From NCBI GenBank assembly GCA_032622095.1, contig CP136062.1, positions 8,773,710 through 8,837,709 on the forward strand: a DNA stretch of 64,000 nt, written 5' to 3'. Made by a program: the position numbers and the translations under genes. Positions 9,337-20,363 of this stretch are shown in pieces. The notes below the pieces were generated by a model, which made no database searches, was not told the DNA's origin, and worked only from the letters and a program-made list of their open reading frames with translations. The stretch comes from Siphonodentalium dalli. Lineage: Eukaryota; Mollusca; Scaphopoda; Gadilida; Siphonodentaliidae. The first letter of the stretch is position 1; every line of letters starts with the position of its first letter.

Positions 9337-11459
9337 TACGACGCAATACGGGATGAACTGAATGAAGATTGGGAAGAGGATGACTCACGAACAGTGGAAT
9401 CACTGTGGCAGAATTTCAAGAGAAGAATTGTGGAAGCATCCAATAAACACATACCATCTGCCAAAACAAAACCAAATACTAAAAAACAGAAATGGATGAC
9501 AGTACAAGCACTAAACGCAGTGAAAGAAAAACATAAAAAGTGGAAGAAATACATCTACGATAAGAAAGACTGCAGCTACAAAGTTTATATCAAAGCAAGA
9601 AACACAGCCACGCATGAATGCCGTTCAGCTCACAGGGAATATGAGAAGAAACTAGCTGATAGTATCAAGAAGGACCCTAAATCAATCTGGAGTTACATAA
9701 AAAGCAAGACAAAGGTAAAATCTGGTATTGGAGACTTAGAAAGACAAGATGGTACGATCAGCAGTGACAACACTGAAAAGGCCGAACTCCTTAATAGTTA
9801 CTTTAGCAGTGTCTATACAATAGAGGATGAAGCAGAGGTCCCGAGGATCGGAGAAATCGATTTAGATGACAGTGTCGAGCTTACCAATATAGTTGTGACC
9901 ACAGATATAGTTATGCGACACCTGCTCGAACTGGACACATCGAAATCTCCAGGAGAAGACCAGCTACATCCAAGAGTACTAAAAGAAGCAGCAAGTAGTA
10001 TCTGTCCTGCCCTAACATATCTATTAAAAAGATCCCTGGCCACGGGGGAAGTCCCAGCAGACTGGAGAGCAGCAACAGTATGTCCAATATTGAAGAAGGG
10101 GAATAAGAAGAAAGTTGAAAATTACAGACCTGTCAGCCTCACAAGCATAATCTGCAAACTAATGGAAAAATCATCAGAGATAAACTTATGGAATACATAG
10201 AGAATAACAACATACTTTCTGAACACCAACATGGATTCCGGGCAAAGCGGTCATGCGTCACACAGCTATTAGAGGTACAAGATGACTTCACCAGATCCAT
10301 AGAGGAAGGTCACAACATCGATGTAATTTACCTCGACTTCAGAAAAGCCTTTGATACCGTCCCACATAAGCGTCTTATGGAAAAATTATACACATACAGA
10401 ATCAGGGGAAACATCCATCAATGGCTACAGAATTTTCTGAAAGACTGGAGGCAAGCAGTCAGAGTCAACGGAGCAATATCATCAGTGGCAGACGTTACCA
10501 GCGGGATCCCCCAAGGCTCTGTGTTGGGACCAGCACTCTTCCTTATATACATAAACGATATCACAACTGAAATAACTTCTCGATGCAAACTGTTCGCAGA
10601 TGATACAAAAATCTAAATCTATACAGAAATAACGGATGAGCAAGACCACTTGCAACTCCAACAAGATCTAAACAAACTATCTGACTGGTCAGATAGATGG
10701 CTTCTGAAATTCAATGCAGCTAAATGCAAGGTCTTGCACATCGGCAAAGACAACCCAAAGTATGCATACTCAATCAGTGACTCCAACAACAAAATAGAAA
10801 TCCAACCCACAAATACTGAGAAAGATATTGGTGTTATCTTTGACACAGGGCTAACCTATGATCAACATATATCATCATCAGTGAACAAAGCAAACCAGAG
10901 AATTGGAATGATTCGGAGAACTTTTAACCATATAGACGAGGATATGCTGAAAATCTTATTCAAGTCACTCATCAGACCAATGGTGGAATATGCTTCGTCC
11001 GTTTGGAACCCACACCTCAGAAAACATCAGATAGCCATAGAAAATGTCCAAAGAAGAGCAACTAAATTATCAACAACAAATTAGCTAAAAAACTTGGACA
11101 ATGAAGAAAGAAATAAAATGCTCGGATTACCAACACTGCACTACCGACGAGAGAGGTGTGATATGTTACAAATGTACAAGATCATCAACCAAAAAGACAA
11201 AGCTGTACTCCCATCATTAAAGAAATCACTCTCAAACAGAACAAGAGGCCATAAAGAAAAACTGCAGAAAGAAATCCATAAAAACAATAGCACAGCAAAT
11301 AGCTTCATTCCACGCAGTACAAACAACTGGAACAATCGGACAGAACTATGCATCGAAGCAGAAGATGTGAATGCTTTTAAATCAATATTAAACGACACCT
11401 GGAGAGGAAGAGCCAATAAATTTTATTTCAAGTTCAACAACGAGAAACCAAAATTTTAA
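9337..11459 (+). pseudogene. Reverse transcriptase of the inserted retrotransposon
   Basis: The open segments run 9337-10200, 10188-10616, 10617-11084 and 11085-11459. Order of features: a basic linker region, then NYRPVSLTSIICKLMEK, QHGFRAKRS, motif A (YLDFRKAFDTVPHKRL), motif B (GIPQGSVLGPALFLIYINDI), the FADD catalytic motif near 10602, the thumb (WLLKFNAAKCKVLHIG), SLIRPMVEYASSVWNPH, and a C-terminal GLPTLHYRRERCDM region. This order fits CR1/jockey-type reverse transcriptases. It is inactive by sequence: a one-base frameshift near 10170, an in-frame TAA at 10614-10616 and a TAG at 11082-11084 interrupt it. The number of lesions is small, so the insertion is not ancient. Confidence 0.92.
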
Positions 11460-11615
11460 TGTTTTTAATACGCACTGTACATATAATCAAGTCGCCAGAC
11501 ACCACAGATAGATTGAAATTAATTGTGTTAAGAACTAAAGAAGAGGTCACAACAAGCCGGCAGGCTTTCTTCGACCGAAGATCGCAGGTAAATCACAGGT
11601 AAATCACAGGTAAAC
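9337..11615 (+). mobile_element. 5'-truncated CR1/jockey-like non-LTR retrotransposon
   Basis: It carries reverse transcriptase and the C-terminal region but no endonuclease domain, so it is 5'-truncated, as is usual for target-primed insertion. The 3' end has three 11-bp repeats (atcRcaggtaa, 11581-11613), the kind of short tandem 3' tail seen in CR1/L2 elements. AAAC at 9333-9336 and 11612-11615 may be a 4-bp target duplication. It lies inside the recombinase gene in the same orientation. Confidence 0.85.
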
Positions 11616-12817
11616 CTGCATCAACCACAAAATCAACACAGTGGGGAGTGAAAAAGTTCTCAGAATGGCTTTCAAACAGAAATAAACAAAGTGATTTCTC
11701 TCAAATCTCTCCTGACGAACTGGCCTCTCTTTTGCGGAAAGTTTACACCGAAGTCAAGCCAAGAAAAACTGGAACATCTCTAACACCGAGCACATTAACA
11801 AATAACATCGGCACCTTGTGACCTTACAACCGTCAATTTAATGTACTGAAGGATAAAGAATTTCTGACAGCAAATAATATGTTTACTGCTAGGTGCAAGT
11901 TATACTTCAAGTCAAACAACTGCAGACCAAAGCACAAGCCATCAATAGGTGATGGTGATCTGAAGAAACTTGGGTTGTACTTTAACAGAAGGCATTCTGA
12001 TGCTGATGTGCTTCTAGAGACACTTGGTTCTACATATTCTACAGCTTTGGTAGAAGGGGGAGAGAGGGATGGACAAACATGACGAAAGATTCATTTGAAG
12101 TTTTATGTGATACAGGAGTAGAGTATGTTTGTATGTCAAAAACTGAGGTGACAAAAAACCACCAAGTTGGATACAAGCAATGTGATATTGACTACTCCAA
12201 TCAAAGGATGTATGGGGATGGGGTTGCTATATATAATTCATACATTTCAAAACTCTCAGACCGCTGTTTGAATTATTTCAAACGCCAAGATCAACTTATG
12301 CACCCGATGAACATTGGTATAAAAACTGTCTTCTTGGAAAAAATACTCTCTCCAATATGATGCAGAGAATATCGCGCAAGGCTGGCCTCTCACAAGAGTA
12401 CACCTGCCATAGTGTCCGAGCTTCGACAATCACTACATTATATCAAGCAGGTGTTACCCCACAAAGCATAATCAATGTGACAAATCACAAGAACACTCAT
12501 TCACTTAATCAGTGACTTACATGTATCTGTTGATAATGTTGTTGTTGCTGAACCTGTTGGTTTAATGAATACCGATAACCAGGACAATATCGAGACACTT
12601 CCTTTAGATACTGTTATTGCTGAACCGGTTGGTTTTGTGGGTACCAGTAGTGATAACCAGAACCTCGAGACTCTTGCTTTGGATACCAGTGATAACCCTA
12701 CCATTTCTGATGTAACGCTTGATGCTGGGTCAGATGGATTAATAACGATTCCACCAAATGCAGCCCCAGGAACTGTTTATAGCGTTGAATTCCCCCATGG
12801 AATGGCTAATCAATCAC

Positions 12818-13026
12818 TATATAACCTCAAGGGGTTTCTGTTTTAATTCTTCCCTCATTTTTGACAGACTTGAGAATCTTGAATAGTAATTGAAAATCCA
12901 ACAGATGGCCCGATTTTGTACTCGTTCAATTTTCATTGTGTTTTCTAAAGTATGAGGGGACCAAATTGCAGCAGTAAACTCTAACATTTGTCTAACCATG
13001 GTCTGATAAGCGGCCTCTCGTCATCT
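12818..13026 (-). pseudogene. C-terminal fragment of a second retrotransposon reverse transcriptase
   Basis: On the minus strand the frame reads REAAYQTMVRQMLEFTAAIW, then SPHT, ERVQNRA and YSRFSSLSKM. These align with the RxxLEYASSVWSPH and VQRRA blocks of CR1-like polymerases, including the corresponding block of the element at 10970-11070. It belongs to a different, diverged family. The upstream polymerase core is absent. It truncates the recombinase tail and probably inserted there, reversed relative to the first element. Confidence 0.8.
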
Positions 13027-13125
13027 TACACACCTCCCATTTTCTTTTCTCAGAAACGACTACACTAATCCTCACTACACAGAGATAAATGATGATAAAG
13101 TCTATCTGAAGCCGCAAAAATCAAT

Positions 13126-13235
13126 AGACAGACAGGATTTCATGGCGTAGCATGCATGTCGACAGACAAACAATGATATCATGGCATAGCATGCGTGTCA
13201 ACAGATAGAAAAGATTTCATGACGTAGCACCATGT
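13126..13235. repeat. Short tandem repeat, period about 50 bp
   Basis: Three diverged units carry tttcatggcgtagcatgcat, atcatggcatagcatgcgtg and tttcatgacgtagcaccatg, separated by cagacaaac-like spacers. Confidence 0.75.
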
Positions 13236-13300
13236 CGTAGATTACGTGTGTTCACAATATCACTTATGGTATCCATGTAAGGTGACATACCACGCACATG

Positions 13301-13637
13301 GTAAATTTAGTGATGCTATCCCACATAGCAGGTCAGCATCACCAAATTCACCCTCTGGGGACCTCATTCTGCATGACCTCATCTGCTATGGGAGACAGAC
13401 TCAGATTGAAGTTACGATTATACAATGTGTCATCTGCCATTTTTGGGATATGGAGAAACTAAACTAAAAAAAAAGAAATGTAATATATTTGAAGCATGGA
13501 GAAATTTTATAGTAAAGAAACTTTCCAGAGAAGATGAGGCCTAAGCAGAATGAGGTCCCCAGAGGGTGAATTTAGTGATGCTAGCCCACTATGCGGGAGA
13601 GCGTCACTAAATTCATCCTCTGGGGACCTCATTCTGC
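13301..13637. mobile_element. Palindromic element family M, copies M1 and M2 with spacer
   Basis: M1 (13301-13372) is a partial palindrome whose right arm ends caccctctggggacctcatt. M2 (13545-13637) is a full palindrome from gcagaatgaggtccccagag to its inverse. The sequence just before M2 (aagatgaggcctaa) is the inverse of the spacer sequence that follows M5 and M6 (ttaggcctcatctt), so M1-spacer-M2 is a rearranged copy of the compound element at 32178-32625. Confidence 0.8.
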
Positions 13638-13639
13638 AA

Positions 13640-14140
13640 ATGATAGGCTTGATTTGATTCGTAGAGAGGCCAGCGCGTGGCCTGATCTATCAGTCCATAG
13701 ATGTTGCAGTGGACGAGTCACCACGCTTTTTGATACTTCAAGAAAAATGGGCGAGTCTAATTGTCGCCCCACATGACGTCAAGAAATTGCGGAACTATAA
13801 TTCTGGTGGAATCTTAGTGACAAAACAAATCGAAAACTCAATGCTAGAAACATTTGACAAAATACATGTAATTGATTATATTGTGTGTTTCTATTCCTAA
13901 CATAGACTGTACTATGCTTCTCTCATTGCATTCAGCCTTGTTCATGTTATTGTAATGCTCGACTGAACGTTCAATATTCATGCTGCCTTTTTCATTTACC
14001 CAAAAGCATCCATGATAACATGTAGTTAGTATGAAAAATGAATCGGATCAGCTGAACAATAGGCTGATGAACATGTTTTTATGAAATATTATTGGGAATA
14101 AATAAAATGTGTTACCCAATTACATATGAGAGGCTAAATT
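13640..14140. other. Unassigned spacer
   Basis: AT-rich apart from 13670-13800. Open frames exist there, but none has a recognisable domain or convincing splice borders. Confidence 0.35.
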
Positions 14141-14145
14141 CACTT

Positions 14146-14352
14146 TTAATAATTATTTGCACCTTAAGTGCAATTATTTGTGCTTAATCACAATTATTTG
14201 CACTCTAGCTCAATTAATTGCGCTTAAGCACAAATAATTGTGCTTAAGGGCAAATAATATAATTATGCTTTAGCACAAATAAGCTATTTATGCTTAATCA
14301 CAATTACTTGCGTCTTGCGTTTAAAGCACAATTATTTCCGCTTAAGTGCAAA
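14146..14352. repeat. AT-rich palindromic minisatellite of ~22-bp words
   Basis: About ten repeats of words such as cttaagcacaaataattgtg and its inverse alternate across this stretch. The unit is itself near-palindromic, so it reads alike on both strands. Sequence drift between units is high. Confidence 0.8.
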
Positions 14353-14712
14353 TAAGGAAATTCAAAACCATTGCCCAACACAATGATATTTATTGGCACT
14401 ACTCATTAGAAATTCAAACATGGGGAAACCTATTTTATTTTTGAGGAAGATCTATATTGATGGGGAATGTAATGTACATATTTGCTCTAACCGGTGACGT
14501 AATTCACAGGTGTGACATTATCACTTTTAATTCACCAAGAAATCCTTATAAATCATGGCTAAGTGTGTAATAAAATGCTTTACAGATTTATACAGTATGT
14601 TATTCATCTACCGATACATCTTTTGGCTCATAGATCAATTGAAAAATGACGTTGATGACATATATGAAATTTAAAATCACCAATATGCCAAATTTAACCT
14701 GTTATTTGTTAA

Positions 14713-15232
14713 AGGTGGACTATCTCTTTGTAAACATGTATTATATAGTTACCGGGGTAAAAACTATTAGATCTGAATCGAAGACTCCTGTCCGGAAATG
14801 CTTCTATTGATTAATATTAATTTTATTTTGAATATTTTGTGGTCTAAAAAGGTGTGGTTGTTTAGCTAACGAACAATAGTGGTTACTGTTAACAGATACC
14901 ATAATTTGTATGGTGTAATTTTGTCACACATAAACATTAATTATACTCATTATCGCTTATAACTATGGAATAAAACAATACAACAAATAAATCTGGGACA
15001 TTTGACGTTCGGTACGTAGCCATATGAACAGCCTAATGCCTTCTATCGCTATATTGTATCACCCGAATGGTCTTTTCTAACAATAGAAAAATAAACGGTC
15101 CCAATAAAATATTTGAAATAAAATCAATATTAATTGATAGAAGCCTTTCCGGACAGGGGTCTTCAGTTCATATTTATTATTTTATACCCACTCAACTATT
15201 TCAAATTTGTTATTTAAAGAGATAATCCATCT
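14713..15232. mobile_element. TTAA-flanked (Kolobok-like) element C, 520 bp
   Basis: It is flanked by TTAA at 14709-14712 and 15233-15236. The ends are aggtggactatctcttt on the left and the inverse of agatggattatctctttaaa on the right. The inverted similarity continues for about 130 bp, for example cctgtccggaaatgcttcta against the inverse of tagaagcctttccggacagg. There is no coding frame. The TTAAAGG start fits the Kolobok/T2 terminus. Confidence 0.85.
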
Positions 15233-15427
15233 TTAAACACAAAATGTTATTTATACATGCTTTCAATGTAAATGTGCAATATATATATTCACGTCTTGAA
15301 TTTATTGTCATGTTCCTGGAGTAGACAGATCTGGCATTTCTGAATTCAACTATTATATACTAGCTGATGCGCCCGACTTCATCCGGAGCATTTAAGGATT
15401 TCTCCGTCTGGCCAGAATATACAGCGT

Positions 15428-15920
15428 CTGGACAAACTATTATTCGATCGGTCCAGAAACATGACCATATGAGTAAGGTCAAGTCGCACAAGAAATTGGA
15501 CCCACCCTTATTGTTCCCGGGATCAAAGTTGGCCTACATACCAAATTTGAGTCAATGACATGGTCGCACATGAAATTAGACCCCCCCCCCCCCCCATATA
15601 CTGCACCCGATCAAAGTAGGCCTACATACCAAATTTCAATCTCTACAGAGCGCACCAGTCATGCTTCCTTTCTGACTGTAACCGGCTGGGTATATATTTA
15701 GCATGGGATTTTCTAGCAAAAATGGCGAAACCAATTCGTCAAATTTTGCTTTGAGAACAATTCCCACACTAAAACATAATGACAGAATGGAAAATCAGAG
15801 CGGTAGTTTTGTTGAAGATTTTCGCAAGCTACCCACGTGCGACCGTGTGCTTGACCTTGACCTCGCTCATATACGCTCATATAGGCATGTTTCTGGACTG
15901 ATCGAACAATAGTTTATCCA
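15428..15920. mobile_element. Inverted-repeat element of about 490 bp carrying a Mutator-like internal segment
   Basis: The terminal stretch ggacaaactattattcgatc (15430 onward) pairs with the inverse of the stretch ending atcgaacaatagtttatcc at 15919. The pairing continues inward for about 60 bp. Inside are two direct copies of gatcaaagtaggcctacata-type sequence (15523 and 15607) and a poly-C run near 15582. The part 15696-15832 is homologous in inverted orientation to 5937-6083 inside the Mutator-like element. No clear target duplication was found, so exact ends are uncertain. Confidence 0.65.
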
Positions 15921-16024
15921 AGCAGAGGTGATCACAAATAAATTCCAAAATAGCCCGGACAAAGTATTTTAAATTTAGAGAGATCTGTGTTAATGGATGT
16001 TATGTGACATGTTATGGCAGTCAA

Positions 16025-16168
16025 GTCTTGATATAGTGTGTCTGTCATTTGCAGAATGAGGTCCCCAGAGGGTGAATTTAGTGATGCTGCCCCGCATAGT
16101 GGGCTAGCATCACTAAATTCACCCTCTGGGGACCTCATTCTGCAAATGACAGACACACTATTTCAAGG
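16025..16168. mobile_element. Palindromic element M3, 144 bp
   Basis: This is the cleanest copy of family M. Arms of about 64 bp run from cttgatatagtgtgtctgtc through gcagaatgaggtccccagag to a short loop near 16088-16104, then the inverse. It can form a very long hairpin. No protein is encoded. Confidence 0.88.
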
Positions 16169-16254
16169 TTTGATGGCAGTTAACCCTGTCTGTACTAAAC
16201 CCACTCAGATATAATAATACACATTGGAATAGTATATTATTCATCTGGAGGGTT

Positions 16255-16570
16255 TTAAGCTTACCTGAGACGAAGTCTCCGGTGGAGCTATAGTCATCAC
16301 TCCTTGTACGTCCATCCATCCATCTGTCCATCCGTCAACAATTCTTTGAACATCTTCTCCTCTGAAACCGTCCGACCGAATTGGTTCATATTTAGTGTGG
16401 ATGTTCCCTAGGTGACTCTCATTCAGATTTGTTCAAATGAGGACACTGGGTCAAACAGTTGCGAAACCAGGGCCATAACTCTAATTCTTACAACGACTTC
16501 TCAAATTTCATTGAGCCGAATGGGTTCATATTTGGTACAAAGGGTCCATGTTATAAAATTTGAAAATTTG
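16255..16570. repeat. Interspersed (CCAT/CCGT)n-headed repeat, copy 1
   Basis: It starts at ttacctgagacgaagtctcc, passes gagctatagtcatcactcct and a ccatccatccatctgtccat run, and ends near gtccatgttataaaattt. It is homologous to 17608-17990. Confidence 0.8.
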
Positions 16571-16710
16571 AAAAAAGTAACACCATTATAACATTTGCAG
16601 AGTTATGAAACTTTACTCTTTAATGAAATTATGGAAATATTACCCCCCCACCCACCCCCACCCTGCCATCAACAACATCCCTTCCAACCCATATCATCTA
16701 CCAATTTAAT

Positions 16711-17455
16711 TATTACCTCTTCTCACCACAGAAGCATATATATCTGCCAAGCCACATGTCATTAATTTAGATTAGAATAATAGATGACATCTGGCTGGTT
16801 TATGTAAACATAACTGCTAACAATTTAAAAACAAACTGCTGTTCCCAAGGTTAGGTGATGACTGATAGGAATTGGTTTCCCTGACATACAATGGTTCTGT
16901 GAATGGCTTAGAATTCTTCAAGCCTGGAAATAGTGTGTCTGACATTTGCAGAATGAGGTCCCCAGAGGGTGAATTTAGTGCTGCTACCACATACAACAGG
17001 CTAGCATCACCAAATACACCCTCCAGGGACCTAATTCTGATTAGGCCTAATCTTCTGGGAAGTATTTTAAGTATCAAATTTAATTAATACCTCTTCTCAC
17101 CACAGAAGCATATATATCTGCAAAGCCACAGGTCATTAATTTAGATTAGAATAATACATGACATCTGGCTGGTTTATGTAAACATAACTGCTAGCAATTT
17201 AAAAACAAACTGCTGTTCCCGTGGTTAGGTGATGACTGATAGGAATTGGTTTCCCTGACATACACTGGTTCTGTGAATGGCTTAGAATTCTTCAAGCCTG
17301 GAAATAGTGTGTCTGACATTTGCAGAATGAGGTCCCCAGAGGGTGCATTTAGTGTTGCTACCCCATACAATGGGCTAGCATCACCAAATACACCCTCCAG
17401 GGACCTTATTCTGCTTAGGCCTCATCTTCTGGGAAGTATCTTAAGTATCAAATTG
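16711..17455. repeat. Tandem duplication, period 374 bp, each unit carrying element M
   Basis: Unit 1 is about 16711-17081 and unit 2 about 17082-17455. Landmarks are ggttaggtgatgactgatag at 16849 and 17223, and cctcttctcaccacagaagc near 16727 and 17088. Each unit contains a diverged M palindrome (M4 about 16919-17040; M5 about 17293-17413). Because M sits at the same place in both units, it inserted before the duplication. Confidence 0.88.
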
Positions 17456-17600
17456 AAAATTTGTTTTAGTTTTAGTTAGTTTTTTCCTCCTGTTCAGTTT
17501 CAATGTCCCCCTAATTTGCAGAAGATAAAATGCATAATTGAGGTGCTCAATGGGTGTGCATCACCAACTTCAACTGTAGGACTTCAATCTGTTCCTAGTT
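17456..17600 (+). repeat. Family M spacer sequence
   Basis: The stretch cctaatttgcagaagataaa to cttcaatctg is homologous to 32394-32472, the spacer inside the compound element at 32178-32625. This shows that the spacer travels with the palindromes. Confidence 0.75.
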
Positions 17601-17607
17601 TTTAGCT

Positions 17608-17990
17608 CACCTGAGACCAAGTCTCCGGTGGAGCTATAGTCATCACTCCTCGTCCGTCGTCCGTCCGTCCGTCCGTCCATCCGCCCGTCAACAATTATTT
17701 GAACATCTTCTCCTCTGATTCCATTGGACAGAATGGGTTCATATTTGGTGTGGATGTTCCCTAGGTGACTCTCATTCAGATTTGTTCAAATGAGATCACT
17801 GGGTCAAATAGTTGCGAAGCCAGTGCCATAACTCTTTCTCTCCATAGTATTTCTTAAAACAACTTCTTGTATAGAACCATTGGTCCGATTTAGCTTATAT
17901 TTGGTTTGATGGGTTCTTGAATGACTAGGGTTCAGATTTGTTCAAATGAGGTCACCAGGTTGATTAGTTGAGAAACCAGGACCATAACTC
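17608..17990. repeat. Interspersed (CCGT)n-headed repeat, copy 2
   Basis: The word order matches 16255-16570 (gagaccaagtctccggtgga, gtccgtccgtccgtccgtcc, ttcatatttggtgtggatgt) and the copy extends further right. It is in the same orientation. Confidence 0.82.
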
Positions 17991-18187
17991 TATTCCTCAT
18001 AGTAATTCTCCTGTCCCTGCCACGCCATGCTGTACCATACCATATTATCTCTGCATACTTCACCCCATTAAAATCCTTGTTTTGATCACAGCTGTAGGAG
18101 TAACACAATACAGTGGTATTGCTCTGCAAAATGTTTGTGCCATCATTAATTATCTCCCAGGTCTCCCAGACATTCTGGTAGCTGATA
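17991..18187 (+). other. Open reading stretch cut by the zinc-finger transposon
   Basis: A plus-strand frame running to 18187 encodes a hydrophobic, coding-like peptide (ITAVGVTQYSGIALQNVCAI and on), with a possible acceptor at gatcacag (18092). If the transposon and one TGATA copy are discounted, the frame continues from 20369 for about 20 codons to a stop. I do not recognise the protein. The right-hand flank (20370-20490) resembles a dispersed repeat near 1923-2000, which argues against a real exon. Confidence 0.25.
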
Positions 18188-20363
18188 CACTGGGGCTCAA
18201 CGATTCCTCGAGGATCGGATCTAACAGGTTCAAAATTGGATCTAACAGGAATTCGATTCCGACTCAAACAAGATGTTAATGCCAAAATGGCGGCTTTTGT
18301 ATGAAAATTGACAACAAATATCTGAAAATGGTAAGTATGAGCACTATATTGGCTATTGGCCTGGCATATAATTAGTGAAATTCGATTGTAGTAACCAGAA
18401 GAACCTGTATATGACTTCTGGCAAAGATCTATGCCATTTATGCGCCTTAATTACGCTGAGATCAGTCAAAATCGATGGGGAAAAACATAGCACCGAGGTT
18501 CAAGTCATATTGTTGAATGGGTATAAATATGTATGGTAATGAAGTCCTATGCATAACGTGTTATTACTGTTCGAGTGCATATTAAAACAAAAATGAATTC
18601 AATTAGTCGTGAGTTTTTGTTTTAAACACTAATTTTAAAAGTATAACATCGGCTCCGACCCTAATTTTGATATATTCCGACCCCAATCTGTAGAAATTGA
18701 TCGGCTCCGACTCTAACACACATTAGTCAATTCTTTTTCTGGAAATTGTTGAAATGTCTCATTGGACATGGGTGTCAGATTCTTGCCGTTTTCATTTAAA
18801 ATAATCCATTTTCTGGTCGCTAGAATACCTCACACTATATATATATTGTGTAATTTATCACATTTATCTGTGTTCATAACTTGGAAGATCTGACATTTTC
18901 GTGGCTGGCCTATTAACCACATAATCTAAGGATATCTAATGATACCATTGTACATATGCATGCCATTCATGCTATCATAGGTGGTGATTAACGAAGACTT
19001 GCCTATCTTATGTTGGGTAGTAGACATGCCCAAATAAGACTACATTTACCTAATAATATAGACAGATGTCACATTCGTATGGTTTAAGACCGGCGTGTGT
19101 ATTTAGGTGCGAGTCCAAATCCTGCTTCCCGTACATCGCCATTCCGCATTGATTACACTTATACTTCTGTGTGGTTGCTCGTGCTTCATCTGGACATGCA
19201 GAAGCAAGCCGGTGGTTGTATTGAATGTGCTGGAACACATGTGGCACAACTTCACGGACGCTTCAGAATCTCCTGATACACACGCTGATTCGGATGGTTC
19301 TTCGTGACGCTTTAAATGGCGTGTGTAGTTAGACTTATATTTTGTGGAATAGGTACAAATTCCACACTGGTGCATTCCACTTTGTTTGGTAACTGGGGTA
19401 GAGGCAGCAATCGGGACCGGGTTTGAAGAAATGTCAGTCTCAATTTCTTCACGTTCAGTCGCATCCAATGACACGGACAAGTCCAACAAAAGCAAGGAAT
19501 CCTCGAAAGTTATTAGAGATCCCGCAACCCCTGGATATATTCTGAAAGTATAAATGTATAAATAATTCAGTTTACATGTCACAATTTATAGTAAATACAG
19601 GCATATGCGTGTTGTGCAGAATTTTAATTAAAATTGGTCATTGCTTTTGTTGGACCCGCCAAATTGACTTCTATATTTATGTTCATGACATATCAATTGG
19701 TATGTAGGCCTATATATGCACACATTTTCCCGAGAATTTTGACAACAGGTTATATAAGATCACGTATGCTATTGCGTATAGTCATAATTATACTGCACTG
19801 TGGCATTGGGGTCGTAAACATAGTGCGAACGTATCTGGTGATCATGTAAGGGTCGGAGTATTTGAAACCTGTTAGATCCTGATCCGAACCACCAAATCAC
19901 CGATGAGTCGGAGTATTGTTCGTCATATTTCTTATACATCGTAATTACTGGGTCAATAACTAAAATTATGGGCTTATTTTGATATGTGATAAACACTAAA
20001 TTCATTCAGAACCCATTCTGTGCAATTTGACATATACAAAGGTTAATAACAAGTCGGGAGATGCACGTTAAATTATCAATGGGATATGCACAAAAAAAAA
20101 GCACGTGCTCGAGTTTGAAGTCAAACAACCATTTACACATTTGTTTCGGGTCATTGTCACTGATTGTGTCGGTGTGTCCTATCCTGAACCAAGATACATT
20201 GAAGTATACACGTTATAACTCACCTTTCTGTCATTTTCTTCTTCTTTTGCGGGTTAAAAACTTCTGGAAAATTTAAAAGTCGAAATGGGGCGGAGCCGAT
20301 CAAATTGGGGCCGGAATAAAAATCTGTTAGATCCGATCCTCGAGGAATCGTTGAGCCCCAGTG
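18188..20363. mobile_element. 2,176-bp DNA transposon with perfect 40-bp terminal inverted repeats
   Basis: Left end 18188-18227 (cactggggctcaacgattcc onward) and right end 20324-20363 are identical over 40 of 40 bases when inverted. TGATA occurs at 18183-18187 and 20364-20368, a 5-bp target duplication. Subterminal words (ggatctaacagg, ggctccgac and their inverses) recur inside near 18238, 18650, 18705, 19867 and 20290, as transposase-binding repeats often do. There is no transposase. The cargo is a zinc-finger gene on the minus strand. Terminal CAC and a 5-bp duplication are found in Transib/RAG-like elements, but the rest of the terminus does not match that heptamer as I know it, so the superfamily is left open. 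Confidence 0.88.
19051..20234 (-). pseudogene. Two-exon C2H2 zinc-finger gene inside the transposon, frameshifted
   Basis: Exon 1 begins at ATG 20234-20232 and ends at 20224 before a strong donor (AAAG then gtgagt). Exon 2 begins at 19542 after acceptor tttatactttcag. Joining them keeps the frame, starting MTERIYPGVAG. Residues 16-60 are an acidic leader. Finger 1 spans Cys63, Cys66, His79, His83 (C-x2-C-x12-H-x3-H). Finger 2 spans Cys103, Cys106, His119, His124. Near 19165-19175 the frame shifts by one, and finger 3 (CNQCGMAMYGKQDLDSHLNTH) continues in another frame, followed by the start of a fourth (YECDIC) and a TAG at 19053-19051. It is probably a DNA-binding protein acting in the nucleus. 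The broken frame and short fourth finger suggest a decaying captured host gene or a truncated element protein. Confidence 0.7.

Larger units (their letters stand above)
9276..12846 (+). pseudogene. Crypton/DUF3504-like tyrosine recombinase, disrupted
   Basis: The N-terminal piece starts at ATG 9276 (acaaaATG) and is cut after 9336 by a retrotransposon. It resumes at 11616 in the same frame once the insertion and a 4-bp duplication are discounted. The body, 11616-12512, resembles the DUF3504/Crypton recombinase family: an N-terminal helical region (TQWGVKKFSEWL), an R-x-G-R-E-G-W segment near 12050 that probably holds the first catalytic Arg, and a C-H-S-V-R-A-S box (His 12408, Arg 12417) as the HxxR motif. 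The usual final Tyr is missing: TNHKNTHSLNQ runs into a stop at 12513. Damage includes a stop at 11819-11821, frameshifts near 12015 and 12295, and a shift at 12513. A tail to 12846 holds a duplicated segment of about 25 residues (AEPVGL/AEPVGF). It was a transposon gene or a domesticated relative. Confidence 0.8.

Noticed and set aside
15574-15600. Poly-C run as a regulatory element
   Set aside because: It is a simple homopolymer inside an inverted-repeat element and has no supporting context.
17932-18285. 117-codon minus-strand open frame
   Set aside because: It crosses the end of the transposon at 18188 and shadows plus-strand sequence, with no motif.
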